From assembly GCA_023429565.1 (NCBI GenBank), contig JAEZDJ010000015.1, positions 1-45,446 on the forward strand: 45,446 nucleotides of DNA, read 5' to 3'. The DNA is from Actinomycetes bacterium. Its GTDB lineage: Bacteria; Actinomycetota; Coriobacteriia; Coriobacteriales; Eggerthellaceae. Positions 24,285 to 32,316 of the stretch are shown here, in pieces. The notes under the pieces were generated by a model. It saw nothing but the letters and a program-made list of their open reading frames with translations. It had not been told where the DNA came from and ran no database searches. A program made the translations under genes and the position numbers. Position 1 is the stretch's first letter. Each line of letters starts with the position of its first letter.

Positions 24285-25931
24285 CTACTTCACCCCCCAA
24301 GGGCTCGTGACGGTTTCAAAGCTCTTGCCCGTCGCCGGTTCGGTGATATGAACCGCGCACGCGGTGCACGGATCGAAGCTGTGGACGGTGCGAAGCGCGT
24401 TGATGGGCTTCTCGACATCCCCCACCGGCACGCCGATCAACGCTTGCTCCATAGGACCATGAACGCCGTCGGCATTCATGGGAGCAAGGTTCCATGTGGA
24501 CGGGATGATGATCTGATATCCCGTGATCTTGCCATCCTTGACGTCCTCGTGATGATAGAGGGCGCCGCGCGGTGCCTCCCAGAAGCCGGTGCCCGACCCC
24601 GTGATGGTGGACGGCTTGCGGAAGTACTCGCTGTCGCCGCTCTTCACTGCCTCGGTCAGCTCGGCAACCCAGTCCTTCATGAGACCGGCGATGTAGAGCG
24701 TCTCGATCTGACGAACAGCCGTGCGGCCCAGCGTCGATTGGGCAACGCCGATCTGGCCCGAAGCGCCCAAGGCGTCAAGCATGCTGTCCACGTGGTTGAC
24801 GATGAACGGCACATTGCGCTTGTAGGCAGCCAAGATGCGGGCGAGTCCGCCAGCTTCGTAAGGCTTGCCGTCGTAGGCAGGGCACTTGACCCACGTGTAG
24901 CGGTCATCTACGTCATAGGACGTGAACTCGGGCTCCGTCACGAAATTGGGAGACGTGTAGGTTCCGTCGCCTTTGTACCAGGAATGTCCCATGTATTCGG
25001 TTATGAGGCTTTCCTCGACATCGGAAAGGTTGAGCTTGTCATCGAGGACGCCCATGGGCAGATAGCGGTCGTCCATCTTCATGTTCTCACGCTCGAACAC
25101 GCCCCAAGCGACGTAGCGTCCGCAGCCCTTGCCCCACGTCAACGCATCAGCATAGAACGGTGCGAGCGCGAGGGTGTCGGGAATCATGGTCGCTTCGACC
25201 CAATTGTAGATGTCCTCAACCATGTACTTGAGGTCGTCGAGCTTCTGGGAGGTCGGAACAAAAGCGGTGCCACCGGGAATGAGGGTCATGACATGGGGCA
25301 TCTTGCCACCGAGCAGAGCCGCCACTTCGGAAGCGCGGGCCTGCATCTTGAGAGCCTCGAGGTAATGGGCCGTGCAGATGAGGTCGAGCTCAGGCGGCAA
25401 GGTGTAAGCCGTGCCGTCGTCGGCGTCAAACCAGTTGCCGGAAAAGATGGACAGCTGGCCGTTGTCGGCGAACTTGGACAGGCGCTCCTTGAGCGACACG
25501 AAATCGCTGTCCATGGACGTGCCGACGGCCTGGGCCAGATCATAGGCATCCGCGGGGTTGGCCTTGAGGGCGTTCAGCGGATTGACGTAGTCAAGCGCCG
25601 CCAGATTGTAGAACCACAGGATGTGGCTGTGAAGGAACTGGGCTCCCTCGATCAGGTTGCGGATGATGCGTGCGTTGTTGGAAATGGTGATGCCGTAGGC
25701 TTCCTCAGCCGCGATGGAAGACGAGTGTGCATGCGATATCGGGCAGACGCCGCAGATGCGCTGCACGATTTGGGCAGCGTCCTCAGGCGTACGGTCCTGC
25801 ACGACGAGTTCCATGCCGCGGAAGCAACCGCCAGAAACCCATGCGTCGGACACCGTGCCGTTCGTGACCTCCATCTCGACGCGCAGGTGACCTTCGATGC
25901 GGGTGATCGGGTCGATAACTGAACGAGTCAT
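24285..25931 (-). CDS. [NiFe]-hydrogenase large subunit
   Basis: Catalytic subunit carrying the Ni-Fe site. The 548-aa protein has the N-terminal ligand motif RICGVCPISHAHSS (about residue 60) and the C-terminal one DPCTACAVH. About 20 residues follow that His; the maturation protease removes this tail after nickel insertion. It starts directly after the small-subunit stop (TAA then ATG). Partners are the Tat-exported small subunit and cytochrome b. The layout fits a respiratory H2-uptake enzyme of group 1; the Coriobacteria-type subgroup 1i is my inference and needs phylogeny. Accessory hyp genes are not in the window. Confidence 0.97.
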   Translation of the reverse strand: MTRSVIDPITRIEGHLRVEMEVTNGTVSDAWVSGGCFRGMELVVQDRTPEDAAQIVQRICGVCPISHAHSSSIAAEEAYGITISNNARIIRNLIEGAQFLHSHILWFYNLAALDYVNPLNALKANPADAYDLAQAVGTSMDSDFVSLKERLSKFADNGQLSIFSGNWFDADDGTAYTLPPELDLICTAHYLEALKMQARASEVAALLGGKMPHVMTLIPGGTAFVPTSQKLDDLKYMVEDIYNWVEATMIPDTLALAPFYADALTWGKGCGRYVAWGVFERENMKMDDRYLPMGVLDDKLNLSDVEESLITEYMGHSWYKGDGTYTSPNFVTEPEFTSYDVDDRYTWVKCPAYDGKPYEAGGLARILAAYKRNVPFIVNHVDSMLDALGASGQIGVAQSTLGRTAVRQIETLYIAGLMKDWVAELTEAVKSGDSEYFRKPSTITGSGTGFWEAPRGALYHHEDVKDGKITGYQIIIPSTWNLAPMNADGVHGPMEQALIGVPVGDVEKPINALRTVHSFDPCTACAVHITEPATGKSFETVTSPWGVK

Positions 25932-27179
25932 TTAGGCGTTACCTCCCTTCGTGTCGTCGCCGGTGGATGTGGAGCTCTCGGCGGCATCATACTGGCCGAT
26001 GGATTTGTCCGGGTGCTTCGCATCCCATGCGCGCTTCTTTTCGAAATCGGCGCCGCCATCCATGCGGCCCGACACCTTCATGCCGAATCCATGCACGACG
26101 AGGGCGGCGGCCAATATCCCCGTGATGCCGAGGGCGATCGTTCCAGGCTGGACCATCCAGTCGCCGATGCGCAGGTCGCGATGGCGCTTGTAGAACGGGG
26201 TATTCACCTCGACCCAGTTCTGGCCGGGATCGTTCGGGTTCGCTTCGCAGCAGCCTATGCAGGGAGAACCGGCCTGCACGCACCAGCTGCGGCGGTTGTT
26301 CCAGAGCACGACGCCGCAGTTTGACTTCGTCTGCGGTCCACGACAGCCCAACGCGTACATGCAATATCCCTTGGCCTCTTCCTCAGTGCCGAACTCGTAC
26401 ACGAATTCGCCATTCTCGAAGTGACCGCGACGCTCGCAGTTGTCATGAATCGTCTGACCGAAGATTCCGGCAGGCTTGTTCTCGCTGGTCAGCTGCAAAG
26501 CCTTGCTGTCGAGCATGATGACGTCAACCAGGACGGACATGAGCCATTCGGGGTTCGCCGGGCAGCCGGGAACATTGATGACCGGAGTCTCGATGCCCGC
26601 CTTGCCGAGGAACTGCTGCACGCCGAGCGCGTCGGCTGCATTGGGATGAGCCGCCATCCAGCCGCCGTTGACGGCACAGGAGCCGAGGGCGACGACCGCG
26701 TTGGCCTTCTCGGCCGCCTCGATCAGGTGCTCGGTACCGGGTGCATCGGCGACACGCAGAGCCTGTCCGCCCCACCCCTCAAGCACGGCGCCTTCGTAGA
26801 TGAGGATGTAGTTTCCCGCCTCAATCGTCTGAGCCTTCGCCTCTTCCATCGAATGGCCTGCAGCGGCGGACAGCGTCTCGGAGTAGTTCAAAGAGATGAG
26901 CTCCAAGACGACGGTAGCCGCGTCAGGTGTCTCGACCTGTGCGAACGACTCAGTACATCCCGTGCACGACGCTCCTTCGATCCAGATAACCGGATACAAA
27001 TTCCCCTTCGTTGCGCCGATCACGGATTTCTCGAGGGCCTGCGCAATGCTCGGAGCAGCAAGTTCTGAAAGTCCAGCCGCAACCGCGATTGCACCGCAGA
27101 GCTTCATGAAGCTGCGACGCGTAACGCCACGCGCGGACAGCATGTCCTGAAACTCCGAAGCCGTGGCCTCTTTTTCCAT
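25932..27179 (-). CDS. [NiFe]-hydrogenase small subunit, Tat-exported
   Basis: Electron-transfer subunit with three Fe-S clusters. The N-terminus carries a twin-arginine signal, TRRSFMKLCGAIAVAAGLSELA (written in part: RRSFMK), about 25 residues in. Proximal-cluster cysteines lie in EGASCTGCTES, ALGSCAVNGG and NVPGCPANPEW; distal/medial ones in TIHDNCERRGHF, CMYALGCRGP, SNCG and CIGCCEAN. A C-terminal membrane helix (PGTIALGITGILAAALVVHG) is followed by a long charged tail. The 415-aa start at ATG 27179 is chosen because AGGAGGTG lies 5 nt upstream. The active site thus faces outward across the membrane. Confidence 0.96.
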   Translation of the reverse strand: MEKEATASEFQDMLSARGVTRRSFMKLCGAIAVAAGLSELAAPSIAQALEKSVIGATKGNLYPVIWIEGASCTGCTESFAQVETPDAATVVLELISLNYSETLSAAAGHSMEEAKAQTIEAGNYILIYEGAVLEGWGGQALRVADAPGTEHLIEAAEKANAVVALGSCAVNGGWMAAHPNAADALGVQQFLGKAGIETPVINVPGCPANPEWLMSVLVDVIMLDSKALQLTSENKPAGIFGQTIHDNCERRGHFENGEFVYEFGTEEEAKGYCMYALGCRGPQTKSNCGVVLWNNRRSWCVQAGSPCIGCCEANPNDPGQNWVEVNTPFYKRHRDLRIGDWMVQPGTIALGITGILAAALVVHGFGMKVSGRMDGGADFEKKRAWDAKHPDKSIGQYDAAESSTSTGDDTKGGNA

Positions 27180-27245
27180 GTGCACACCTCCTCAGGTGCT
27201 CTCGTCTGACATCTCACTGGCATTATTTTCCACTGAGCTCGTCTA

Positions 27246-27274
27246 TAAATACCAGCCGAGCATCGCGAGCGCAA
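27246..27274 (-). promoter_or_regulatory. Candidate promoter of the hydrogenase operon
   Basis: TTGCGC (27274-27269), a 17-nt spacer and TATTTA (27251-27246) on the minus strand, predicting a start near 27239 and a 60-nt leader. The same -35 hexamer TTGCGC and spacing are used by the tRNA-Asp promoter at 38633. Confidence 0.5.
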
Positions 27275-27300
27275 CGTTTAAACCGCAAATGGCTTGAAAA

Positions 27301-27326
27301 TGTTACGGACCCTATCAGGCGTAACA
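27301..27326. promoter_or_regulatory. Inverted repeat TGTTACG-N12-CGTAACA upstream of the hydrogenase promoter
   Basis: A perfect 7-bp inverted repeat centred about 40 nt upstream of the -35 hexamer (roughly -75 relative to the predicted start). That placement suits an activator dimer. No regulator gene adjoins the operon, so the binding protein is unknown. Confidence 0.5.
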
Positions 27327-27549
27327 TGATTTCAGGACAGCCGGGAGCAGGACCGTTGCACGTTGATTGACACCATGCACAAAAGAGGGGGCAACGCCGT
27401 TCGAAGCGGTCTCGCCATTCCTGCCTCCACCTTGTTCGGGATCGGATAATTACAGGGTTCCGGTGATCGAGGGCCTTTGCGCATTCGCCACCGCGACATC
27501 CGCGGTATGATGCTCAGCAAACATCAGTCAACTACAGAAGGATGTCCCC

Positions 27550-28401
27550 ATGGCCTCTCGTGATCCCCTCTTCGCCTACCTCGGCCCAGCCGGCACCTAC
27601 TCAGACGAGGCTGCGCGCGCCTTTGCCCGGCGCCTCGCCGTCGATGAGCCCCGAATGGTCGAATGCACGTCGTTCGACGAGGTGTTTGACATGGTTGATC
27701 GCGGCAAGTGCGAATACGGGGTCGTTCCCACCGAGAACTCCCTCGAAGGTCCCGTGACGGCGACGCTCGACAACTTTGCGTTCAAGAGCTCGGCGACCAT
27801 TCTCGGTGAGGAGATCCTGGACATCCACCATTGCCTGGTGTTGGCGCCGGGCGCCTCCGTTCAGGATGTCACGGCCGTCGCCTCCCACCCGCAAGGGCTC
27901 GCCCAATGCCGGTGCTACCTCTCCGAAAAGCTGCCGGGACGGACAGCGACGACAACGTCCTCGACGGCAGAGAGCGCACGCATGGCCGTGGCCGATCCGC
28001 ATGTCGCCGGCATCGCAAACTCTTTCGCGGCCGAACTCTACGGAGCGGATGTCTTCGAAAGCGGGATTGAGGACCACTGCGGAAACCAGACCTCTTTCGC
28101 CCTCATAGGCCGACAGGGGCACCCGCCAGTGTTCTCCGGCGAGCGTTTCAAGACCTCGCTGACGCTGTTCCTGCAGGCCGACAAGGCAGGCGCCCTCCTC
28201 ATGATCCTGTCGGAGTTCGCCTATGCCGGCATCAACTTGACCAAAATACAGTCGAGGCCGACGAAGCAGGCGCTCGGCGAGTATCTATTCTTCATCGACC
28301 TCGAGGGGAGCGTGAACGATCCGGAAGTGCAGACCGCACTGAGCTGCCTGCGCCTGAAGCTTCGCGAGGTGAAGGTGCTCGGCAGCTACCCCCTCGGATG
28401 A
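27550..28401 (+). CDS. pheA: Prephenate dehydratase
   Basis: Converts prephenate to phenylpyruvate in phenylalanine synthesis. The 283-aa protein has the catalytic periplasmic-binding-like domain (FAYLGPAGTYSDEAAR, VVPTENSLEGPVTATLD, HPQGLAQCRCYL) and a C-terminal ACT domain (about residues 198-280) with the phenylalanine-binding-type block KIQSRPTKQALGEYLFFIDLEG. Oddly, the active-site T-R-F motif reads NQTSFALIG (about residue 180), with Ser in place of the usual Arg. ATG at 27550 has AGAAGGATG 4-10 nt upstream. It stands alone, divergent from the hydrogenase operon and convergent with mntP. Confidence 0.93.
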   Translation: MASRDPLFAYLGPAGTYSDEAARAFARRLAVDEPRMVECTSFDEVFDMVDRGKCEYGVVPTENSLEGPVTATLDNFAFKSSATILGEEILDIHHCLVLAPGASVQDVTAVASHPQGLAQCRCYLSEKLPGRTATTTSSTAESARMAVADPHVAGIANSFAAELYGADVFESGIEDHCGNQTSFALIGRQGHPPVFSGERFKTSLTLFLQADKAGALLMILSEFAYAGINLTKIQSRPTKQALGEYLFFIDLEGSVNDPEVQTALSCLRLKLREVKVLGSYPLG

Positions 28402-28448
28402 CGGACGCGCTTGCCAACGCCTAACAACGCACCCGTCGTCCCATCGCG

Positions 28449-29027
28449 TCAGAACGAAACGATGCCCAAGTGCTCCAGGAGTATCTTCGTCCCGATGAGG
28501 ACGAGGACGACGCCGCCAACGACATTGGCAAGCTTCTCGTAGCGCGCTCCGAAACGATGTCCCACCGCCACGCCGACGAGAGCCAGGACAAACGTCGTCG
28601 CGCCGATGAGGATTACGGAAGGCACGATGTCTACGCCCAGGAAAGCGAAGGTGATCCCCACAGCCAGCGCGTCGATGCTCGTCGCGACTGCCAGCATGGT
28701 GAGTTCGGGGATGTCCAGCTTTTCCTCGATCTCGCAGGTCGTCTCATCCCCCTTGCCCCGAAATGCCTCCCACAGCATCTTCCCTCCGATGAAGCCCAGA
28801 AGGACGAAGGCGATCCAGTGGTCAATGGGCGTGATGTATTGCTCGAATTGAGTGCCGAGCGCCCAGCCCACAAGGGGCATCACCATCTGAAACACCCCAA
28901 AGAACAAGGCGATGACAACAGCCCTCCTGATGTTGAGGCGCTTCATGCACAGACCCTTGCACACGGACACGGCAAACGCATCCATCGACAGGCCGACCGC
29001 AATCAGGAACAGCTCAACGAAACCCAT
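28449..29027 (-). CDS. mntP: Manganese efflux pump MntP
   Basis: Exports Mn2+ across the membrane. The 192-aa protein has six predicted helices in two repeats, each with the conserved acidic motif: GLSMDAFAVSVCKGL (Asp16) and AVATSIDALAVGITFAFLG. Its length is typical for the family. SD AAGGGG lies 6 nt before the ATG. Expression is probably controlled by the yybP-ykoY manganese riboswitch and intrinsic terminator in its 200-nt leader. That leader evidence and the motifs agree, so the substrate is secure by family knowledge. Confidence 0.96.
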   Translation of the reverse strand: MGFVELFLIAVGLSMDAFAVSVCKGLCMKRLNIRRAVVIALFFGVFQMVMPLVGWALGTQFEQYITPIDHWIAFVLLGFIGGKMLWEAFRGKGDETTCEIEEKLDIPELTMLAVATSIDALAVGITFAFLGVDIVPSVILIGATTFVLALVGVAVGHRFGARYEKLANVVGGVVLVLIGTKILLEHLGIVSF

Positions 29028-29063
29028 GGCTTACCCCTTCTCGTCTTCTTTCATTGCAGGGCG

Positions 29064-29096
29064 TAAAAAAACGCCGGAGCGCATGCGCTCCGGCGT
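29064..29096 (-). terminator. Intrinsic terminator in the mntP leader (riboswitch expression platform)
   Basis: On the minus strand ACGCCGGAGCGC (29096-29085) pairs with GCGCTCCGGCGT (29082-29071), followed by seven T (29071-29065). The perfect, long stem stands between the aptamer and the mntP ATG, so it can stop transcription before the gene unless the aptamer prevents it. Confidence 0.93.
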
Positions 29097-29128
29097 AGAG
29101 AGGACCGGTGCGACGGATGCGCCACACC

Positions 29129-29227
29129 GCAAGTCTTGTCGTTTAAGGCCAAGCCAGCTTCCTCGAAGCAGCATGTTGGCAAGGCCACGCATTCGATGCG
29201 CCGACTACTCCCCCACGGGTTTCTTGC
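29129..29227 (-). ncRNA. yybP-ykoY manganese riboswitch aptamer
   Basis: Reading the minus strand: GGGGAGTAG (29213-29205), the hallmark L1 sequence, follows GCAAG (29227-29223), which can pair with CTTGC (29133-29129) as P1. A helix GCGCAT-CGA-ATGCGT (29201-29187) comes next. A second arm closed by GGCC/GGCC and GCTTC/GAAGC then carries the hallmark CCAACATGCT of L3. Both conserved loops that cradle Mn2+ are present in the right order, immediately upstream of mntP. An extended -10-like TGGTAGACT (29237-29229) lies at the 5' edge, so the exact transcript start is unsure. Confidence 0.9.
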
Positions 29228-29248
29228 CAGTCTACCACAGACGCGGCC

Positions 29249-30130
29249 TCATGCGAGAAACGCGTCTCCGTCTCTCCTGAAAAAGCCTTCGGTCACCAGA
29301 TCGGACACAATGCCGTCAAACACTTCCCCGTCAACGGGCGGGCGGCCCGCAGTCCGCTCGAACGCGTCGAGACGCTCCAGGAGCTCGGTGGCGCCGATGC
29401 CGGGAAGCGCCAGCACGATACGCACGAGTTCGGCACGTTTTTGACGGCGGGAGCCCTCGAAGGCGCTCTGCTTCGCGTAATGGGCGCTCCGGCGTGAGGG
29501 GTTCGACACAAGCGCCTTGAGATGGGCACCGTAGTCGAGCAGCGCATAATACCAATCACGCACGCCATCGGCCGGACACGTGGCGGCCACCAAAGGCGCT
29601 ATCTCGCGATCGGAAACCTTGTCCCGCCCCGGAAACAGCTCATGAAGAAAGACAGTCCTCACGTTCGTCTCAAGATAGCAGGAAGGTCGGTCATACGCGA
29701 AAGCCACCACGCCCGCAGCCGTCGCGGGACCTATGCCGGGAAGAAGCTCGAGCTCCTCGGCATCCTGCGGCAATGCGCCCGACCGTTCGGACGAGCAGAT
29801 TTCGGCAGTCTTCTTGAGGGCAAGGGCACGTCTGTTGTACCCCAGTCCCTGCCACTGCTCCAGCACGTCGGCCGTGCTTGCCATCGCAAGCGCGTCAATC
29901 GTGGGAAACAGCGCCATGAACCGGTCCCAATGCTTCTGGACGCGAACGACCTGCGTCTGTTGCAGCATGATCTCAGACACGAGCACGGCATAGGGATCGT
30001 CCACGTAACGCCACGGCAGATCGCGGTGATGCGACGCGCCCTGTTCCCGCACACGCGCCACAAACGTGCGGGAATCAGGATTATCGCACGGCCAAGGAAC
30101 CTGATCGGCCGGGCGCGTTGCTACCCGCAC
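29249..30130 (-). CDS. MutY-like HhH-GPD glycosylase lacking the Fe-S cluster
   Basis: A 293-aa DNA glycosylase related to the A/G-specific adenine glycosylase MutY. It has LPWRYVDDPYAVLVSEIMLQQTQVVRV (in part: SEIMLQQTQV, catalytic Glu) and the helix-hairpin-helix ELLPGIGPATAAGVVAFAY. The MutY catalytic Asp in LDGNV is Glu here (YLETNVRTVFLHELFP). The four cluster cysteines are absent: the region reads DYGAHLKALVSNPSRRSAHYA. GTG at 30130 overlaps the Rrf2 stop by 10 nt with AGGGA upstream. I know this as a recurrent cluster-less branch of the family, but its substrate is not certain. Confidence 0.85.
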   Translation of the reverse strand: MRVATRPADQVPWPCDNPDSRTFVARVREQGASHHRDLPWRYVDDPYAVLVSEIMLQQTQVVRVQKHWDRFMALFPTIDALAMASTADVLEQWQGLGYNRRALALKKTAEICSSERSGALPQDAEELELLPGIGPATAAGVVAFAYDRPSCYLETNVRTVFLHELFPGRDKVSDREIAPLVAATCPADGVRDWYYALLDYGAHLKALVSNPSRRSAHYAKQSAFEGSRRQKRAELVRIVLALPGIGATELLERLDAFERTAGRPPVDGEVFDGIVSDLVTEGFFRRDGDAFLA

Positions 30131-30672
30131 GTTCCCTGCGAGCGAACAGAGGGATGCATCGCACAGGCGCAGGCTTCGCCGGGGCGGTCTTTCCTGCCAG
30201 AGAGAGATGCTCCCTCGGGCGGCATTTCTTCGACGGTCTGCGTCATTGCACGGGCAACGACGGGATGGTCGGCGCCCTGTTCGAACATGTCCTTGAGGGT
30301 TATCGACGCAAAATAGGTGTTCAGCAGACGGTCCGCGCCTTGCCATACCTTGTTGTAGGTGCAGTTCTCCTGCTTGTCGCAATAATCTGGATCCAGCACG
30401 CACAGCGATATGCTCACCGGTCCCTGGATGGCCTCGAGCACCTCGAGCATCGTCACCGACGAGGGATCGCAATTGAGCACAAGTCCCCCACGCGCACCCC
30501 GGACGGTTTTGATCAGGCCGCCCTTGACCAAATCATGCTGGATGCTGCGCGCAAACGCATAGGGAATGCTTTCGTCTTCGGAGATGTCGGACACGGATAC
30601 GTAGGCATCGCCGCTCCGGTAGGCGGCTCGGAGTATCCGGCATGCGTAGTCGCAGCGTCGCGTGATGTCCAT
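30121..30672 (-). CDS. Rrf2-family regulator with three cysteines
   Basis: A 183-aa winged-helix repressor of the IscR/NsrR type. The DNA-binding part (about residues 1-80) includes ARSIQHDLVKGGLIKTVRGARGGLVL, typical of Rrf2. A C-x6-C-x5-C set, LCVLDPDYCDKQENC (about 91-104), is the position of the Fe-S cluster in iron-sulfur-sensing members, so redox, NO or Fe-S status is a plausible signal. The C-terminus (about 145-183) is a low-complexity tail with two more Cys. It starts 3 nt after the AAA+ gene stop and overlaps the glycosylase gene. It may regulate this operon. Confidence 0.9.
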   Translation of the reverse strand: MDITRRCDYACRILRAAYRSGDAYVSVSDISEDESIPYAFARSIQHDLVKGGLIKTVRGARGGLVLNCDPSSVTMLEVLEAIQGPVSISLCVLDPDYCDKQENCTYNKVWQGADRLLNTYFASITLKDMFEQGADHPVVARAMTQTVEEMPPEGASLSGRKDRPGEACACAMHPSVRSQGTCG

Positions 30673-30675
30673 GGA

Positions 30676-32316
30676 CTACCCTTCCTCTCCTTTCAGCAGG
30701 TCATCGAGATGATCCAGCTCCATCCTGAAGCCGTTCACGACCGCATCTTCCAGAGCGCGGTATTCCTCCGAATCCAGCGGTTGGTATGCCGCCAGCTTCT
30801 CGAAAAGGGCATCGGAGGTGACCGGAAGATAGCGCCGCGCGACGAGGCTGGCCTTATACGTCTCCTCAATCGCCTCGCGAGCAGCCATGTACATGTCATA
30901 GCGAGGCATCTTGGCTGAGAGCTGCACGAGGGCCGCACGGTCGATGCCTCGAAGCGAAGGATGGTCGCGCGCAATCTCCATCCAGATGTCAGCACGTTCG
31001 GACGATGTCGGATAGCCGATGTCAATGAGGGAAAGCGGTTCGAGTATGTCTAAAAAGAACGGGTCGACGTCCCCTATGTCCGCGGAAGACGCAAGGACGA
31101 ACACGTCGGGATTCTCAACCGCAGAGCGCACGAGGCTAATAGCCTCCCGCGCGCCTCGGGAGAGGCTGGCAAACATGAAGCCGCCGAATTCCTCGCCCAA
31201 ATCGCCGACAGGCGCAGCCCAGAGGTCCAGATCCTCCAAGACGAGGACGCCAGCACCCTCGAAGGCGTTGCGGGCCGCATTGAGCTTCGGCTGGTTGTCG
31301 GTCTGCGCCATGACGCACAGCACGGGCATTCCCTGAAGGTTTTCCTCCATGCGCATGCGTATGCCCGGCAAGCCAAGCTCGCCAAGCGTAGCGGTCATGA
31401 AGCGGTTCGCGTCCTCGCGAGCAGGTGAACGGAACAGCAGCACATCGGCAGCGGGCATCCGGTCCAACCCGTGGCGCACGTTGAGCGTGTCCACAAGCTC
31501 GTGAAAGCTCGGGTCGCCCTCCATGCCCACGCCGAAGTCGCGCATGGAGGCAACGGCCTCGTCATATCCGACGATATCGCCATACGAGATGCTCTCGACA
31601 GGAAATGCCACCACGGGCGCCCCATCGTCATTCCCGTCGGCAGCGGTTGCCTCGGCCACGATCGGAGCATCTTCCTTTGTCGGCAAGGCCGCGCCGTCGG
31701 CAACGTCCTCAGACGCTGGAACGCTCTCGGGATCAACGGACTCGGCATGGTCGTCGTCACGGGGAGAGACACCCACGCTTGCAAGGCATATCCCGACGCG
31801 GTTGTCCGACGTGTCGCTTTTCTTGGCCTGGGCAGAGGGCATAACGCGCTCAACCTTCATGATGCGGGTTCCATCGAGGCCGAGAAAGTCTTGGGAGATC
31901 ATGTCCGTCATGTCCCGCAAGTCCTCACGCGACAACCCGAATTCCTCAAGCTTGTCCAAGGCGAGCCGCTGAAGCTGCTCGGCGCAGGCCGCAACTTCGT
32001 CCGAAGTCAGATAGGGTTCGAGTTTCTCGAATATGTATTCGGCAAGAGCCCGCTCCTTGAGACGACAGGCAAGGGACCAGGCCTGCTTGAGCCCCGCGAC
32101 GGCATCCTCGCTTGGGGCGAAGCGTTCGTCAACATGGGCGGCCTGCTCGAAAGCGGCAATGTACAGGTGCATGCCAAGCACCGCATCGCCTGCAGCACAG
32201 GCATGGGCGGCACGCTTCAAGTAATCTTCGAACGAGTTGTCGTATTCATCGTTCTGGCTGGGTGAGCCGTTCGCATCTGCGTTCTCCAACAAGGGACCCA
32301 CCTCCTCTTCGGTCAT
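30676..32316 (-). CDS. Degenerate AAA+ protein with helical N-terminal region
   Basis: A 546-aa protein. Residues about 25-135 look like helical repeats (TPR-like). Residues about 165-235 are an acidic, low-complexity linker. The C-terminal 310 residues resemble an AAA+ module: LVLEDLDLW as Walker B (about 365), a sensor-1 stretch VFVLASSADIGDVDPFFLDIL (in part: FVLASSAD, about 410), and a lid IGYPTSSERADIWMEIA. Where the P-loop should be it reads LLFRSPAREDANRF, with no GxxxxGKT, so ATP binding is doubtful. No SD precedes the ATG. First gene of the AAA-Rrf2-glycosylase operon. Function unknown. Confidence 0.75.
   Translation of the reverse strand: MTEEEVGPLLENADANGSPSQNDEYDNSFEDYLKRAAHACAAGDAVLGMHLYIAAFEQAAHVDERFAPSEDAVAGLKQAWSLACRLKERALAEYIFEKLEPYLTSDEVAACAEQLQRLALDKLEEFGLSREDLRDMTDMISQDFLGLDGTRIMKVERVMPSAQAKKSDTSDNRVGICLASVGVSPRDDDHAESVDPESVPASEDVADGAALPTKEDAPIVAEATAADGNDDGAPVVAFPVESISYGDIVGYDEAVASMRDFGVGMEGDPSFHELVDTLNVRHGLDRMPAADVLLFRSPAREDANRFMTATLGELGLPGIRMRMEENLQGMPVLCVMAQTDNQPKLNAARNAFEGAGVLVLEDLDLWAAPVGDLGEEFGGFMFASLSRGAREAISLVRSAVENPDVFVLASSADIGDVDPFFLDILEPLSLIDIGYPTSSERADIWMEIARDHPSLRGIDRAALVQLSAKMPRYDMYMAAREAIEETYKASLVARRYLPVTSDALFEKLAAYQPLDSEEYRALEDAVVNGFRMELDHLDDLLKGEEG

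Larger units (their letters stand above)
27180..27549. other. 370-nt divergent intergenic region, hydrogenase operon / pheA
   Basis: Holds the hydrogenase promoter and upstream inverted repeat (listed separately). It also has a weak pheA-side TATGAT at 27508-27513 with TTCGCC 16 nt before it. SD AGAAGGATG precedes pheA. The short open frame 27332-27520 (minus) shows no family and no SD. The DNA is more AT-rich than its surroundings around 27200-27330. Confidence 0.6.

Noticed and set aside
24282..25922. 546-codon plus-strand open frame
   Set aside because: Antisense to the hydrogenase large subunit, which has clear L1 and L2 motifs; the antisense product has no family and no SD. It is a codon-bias shadow.
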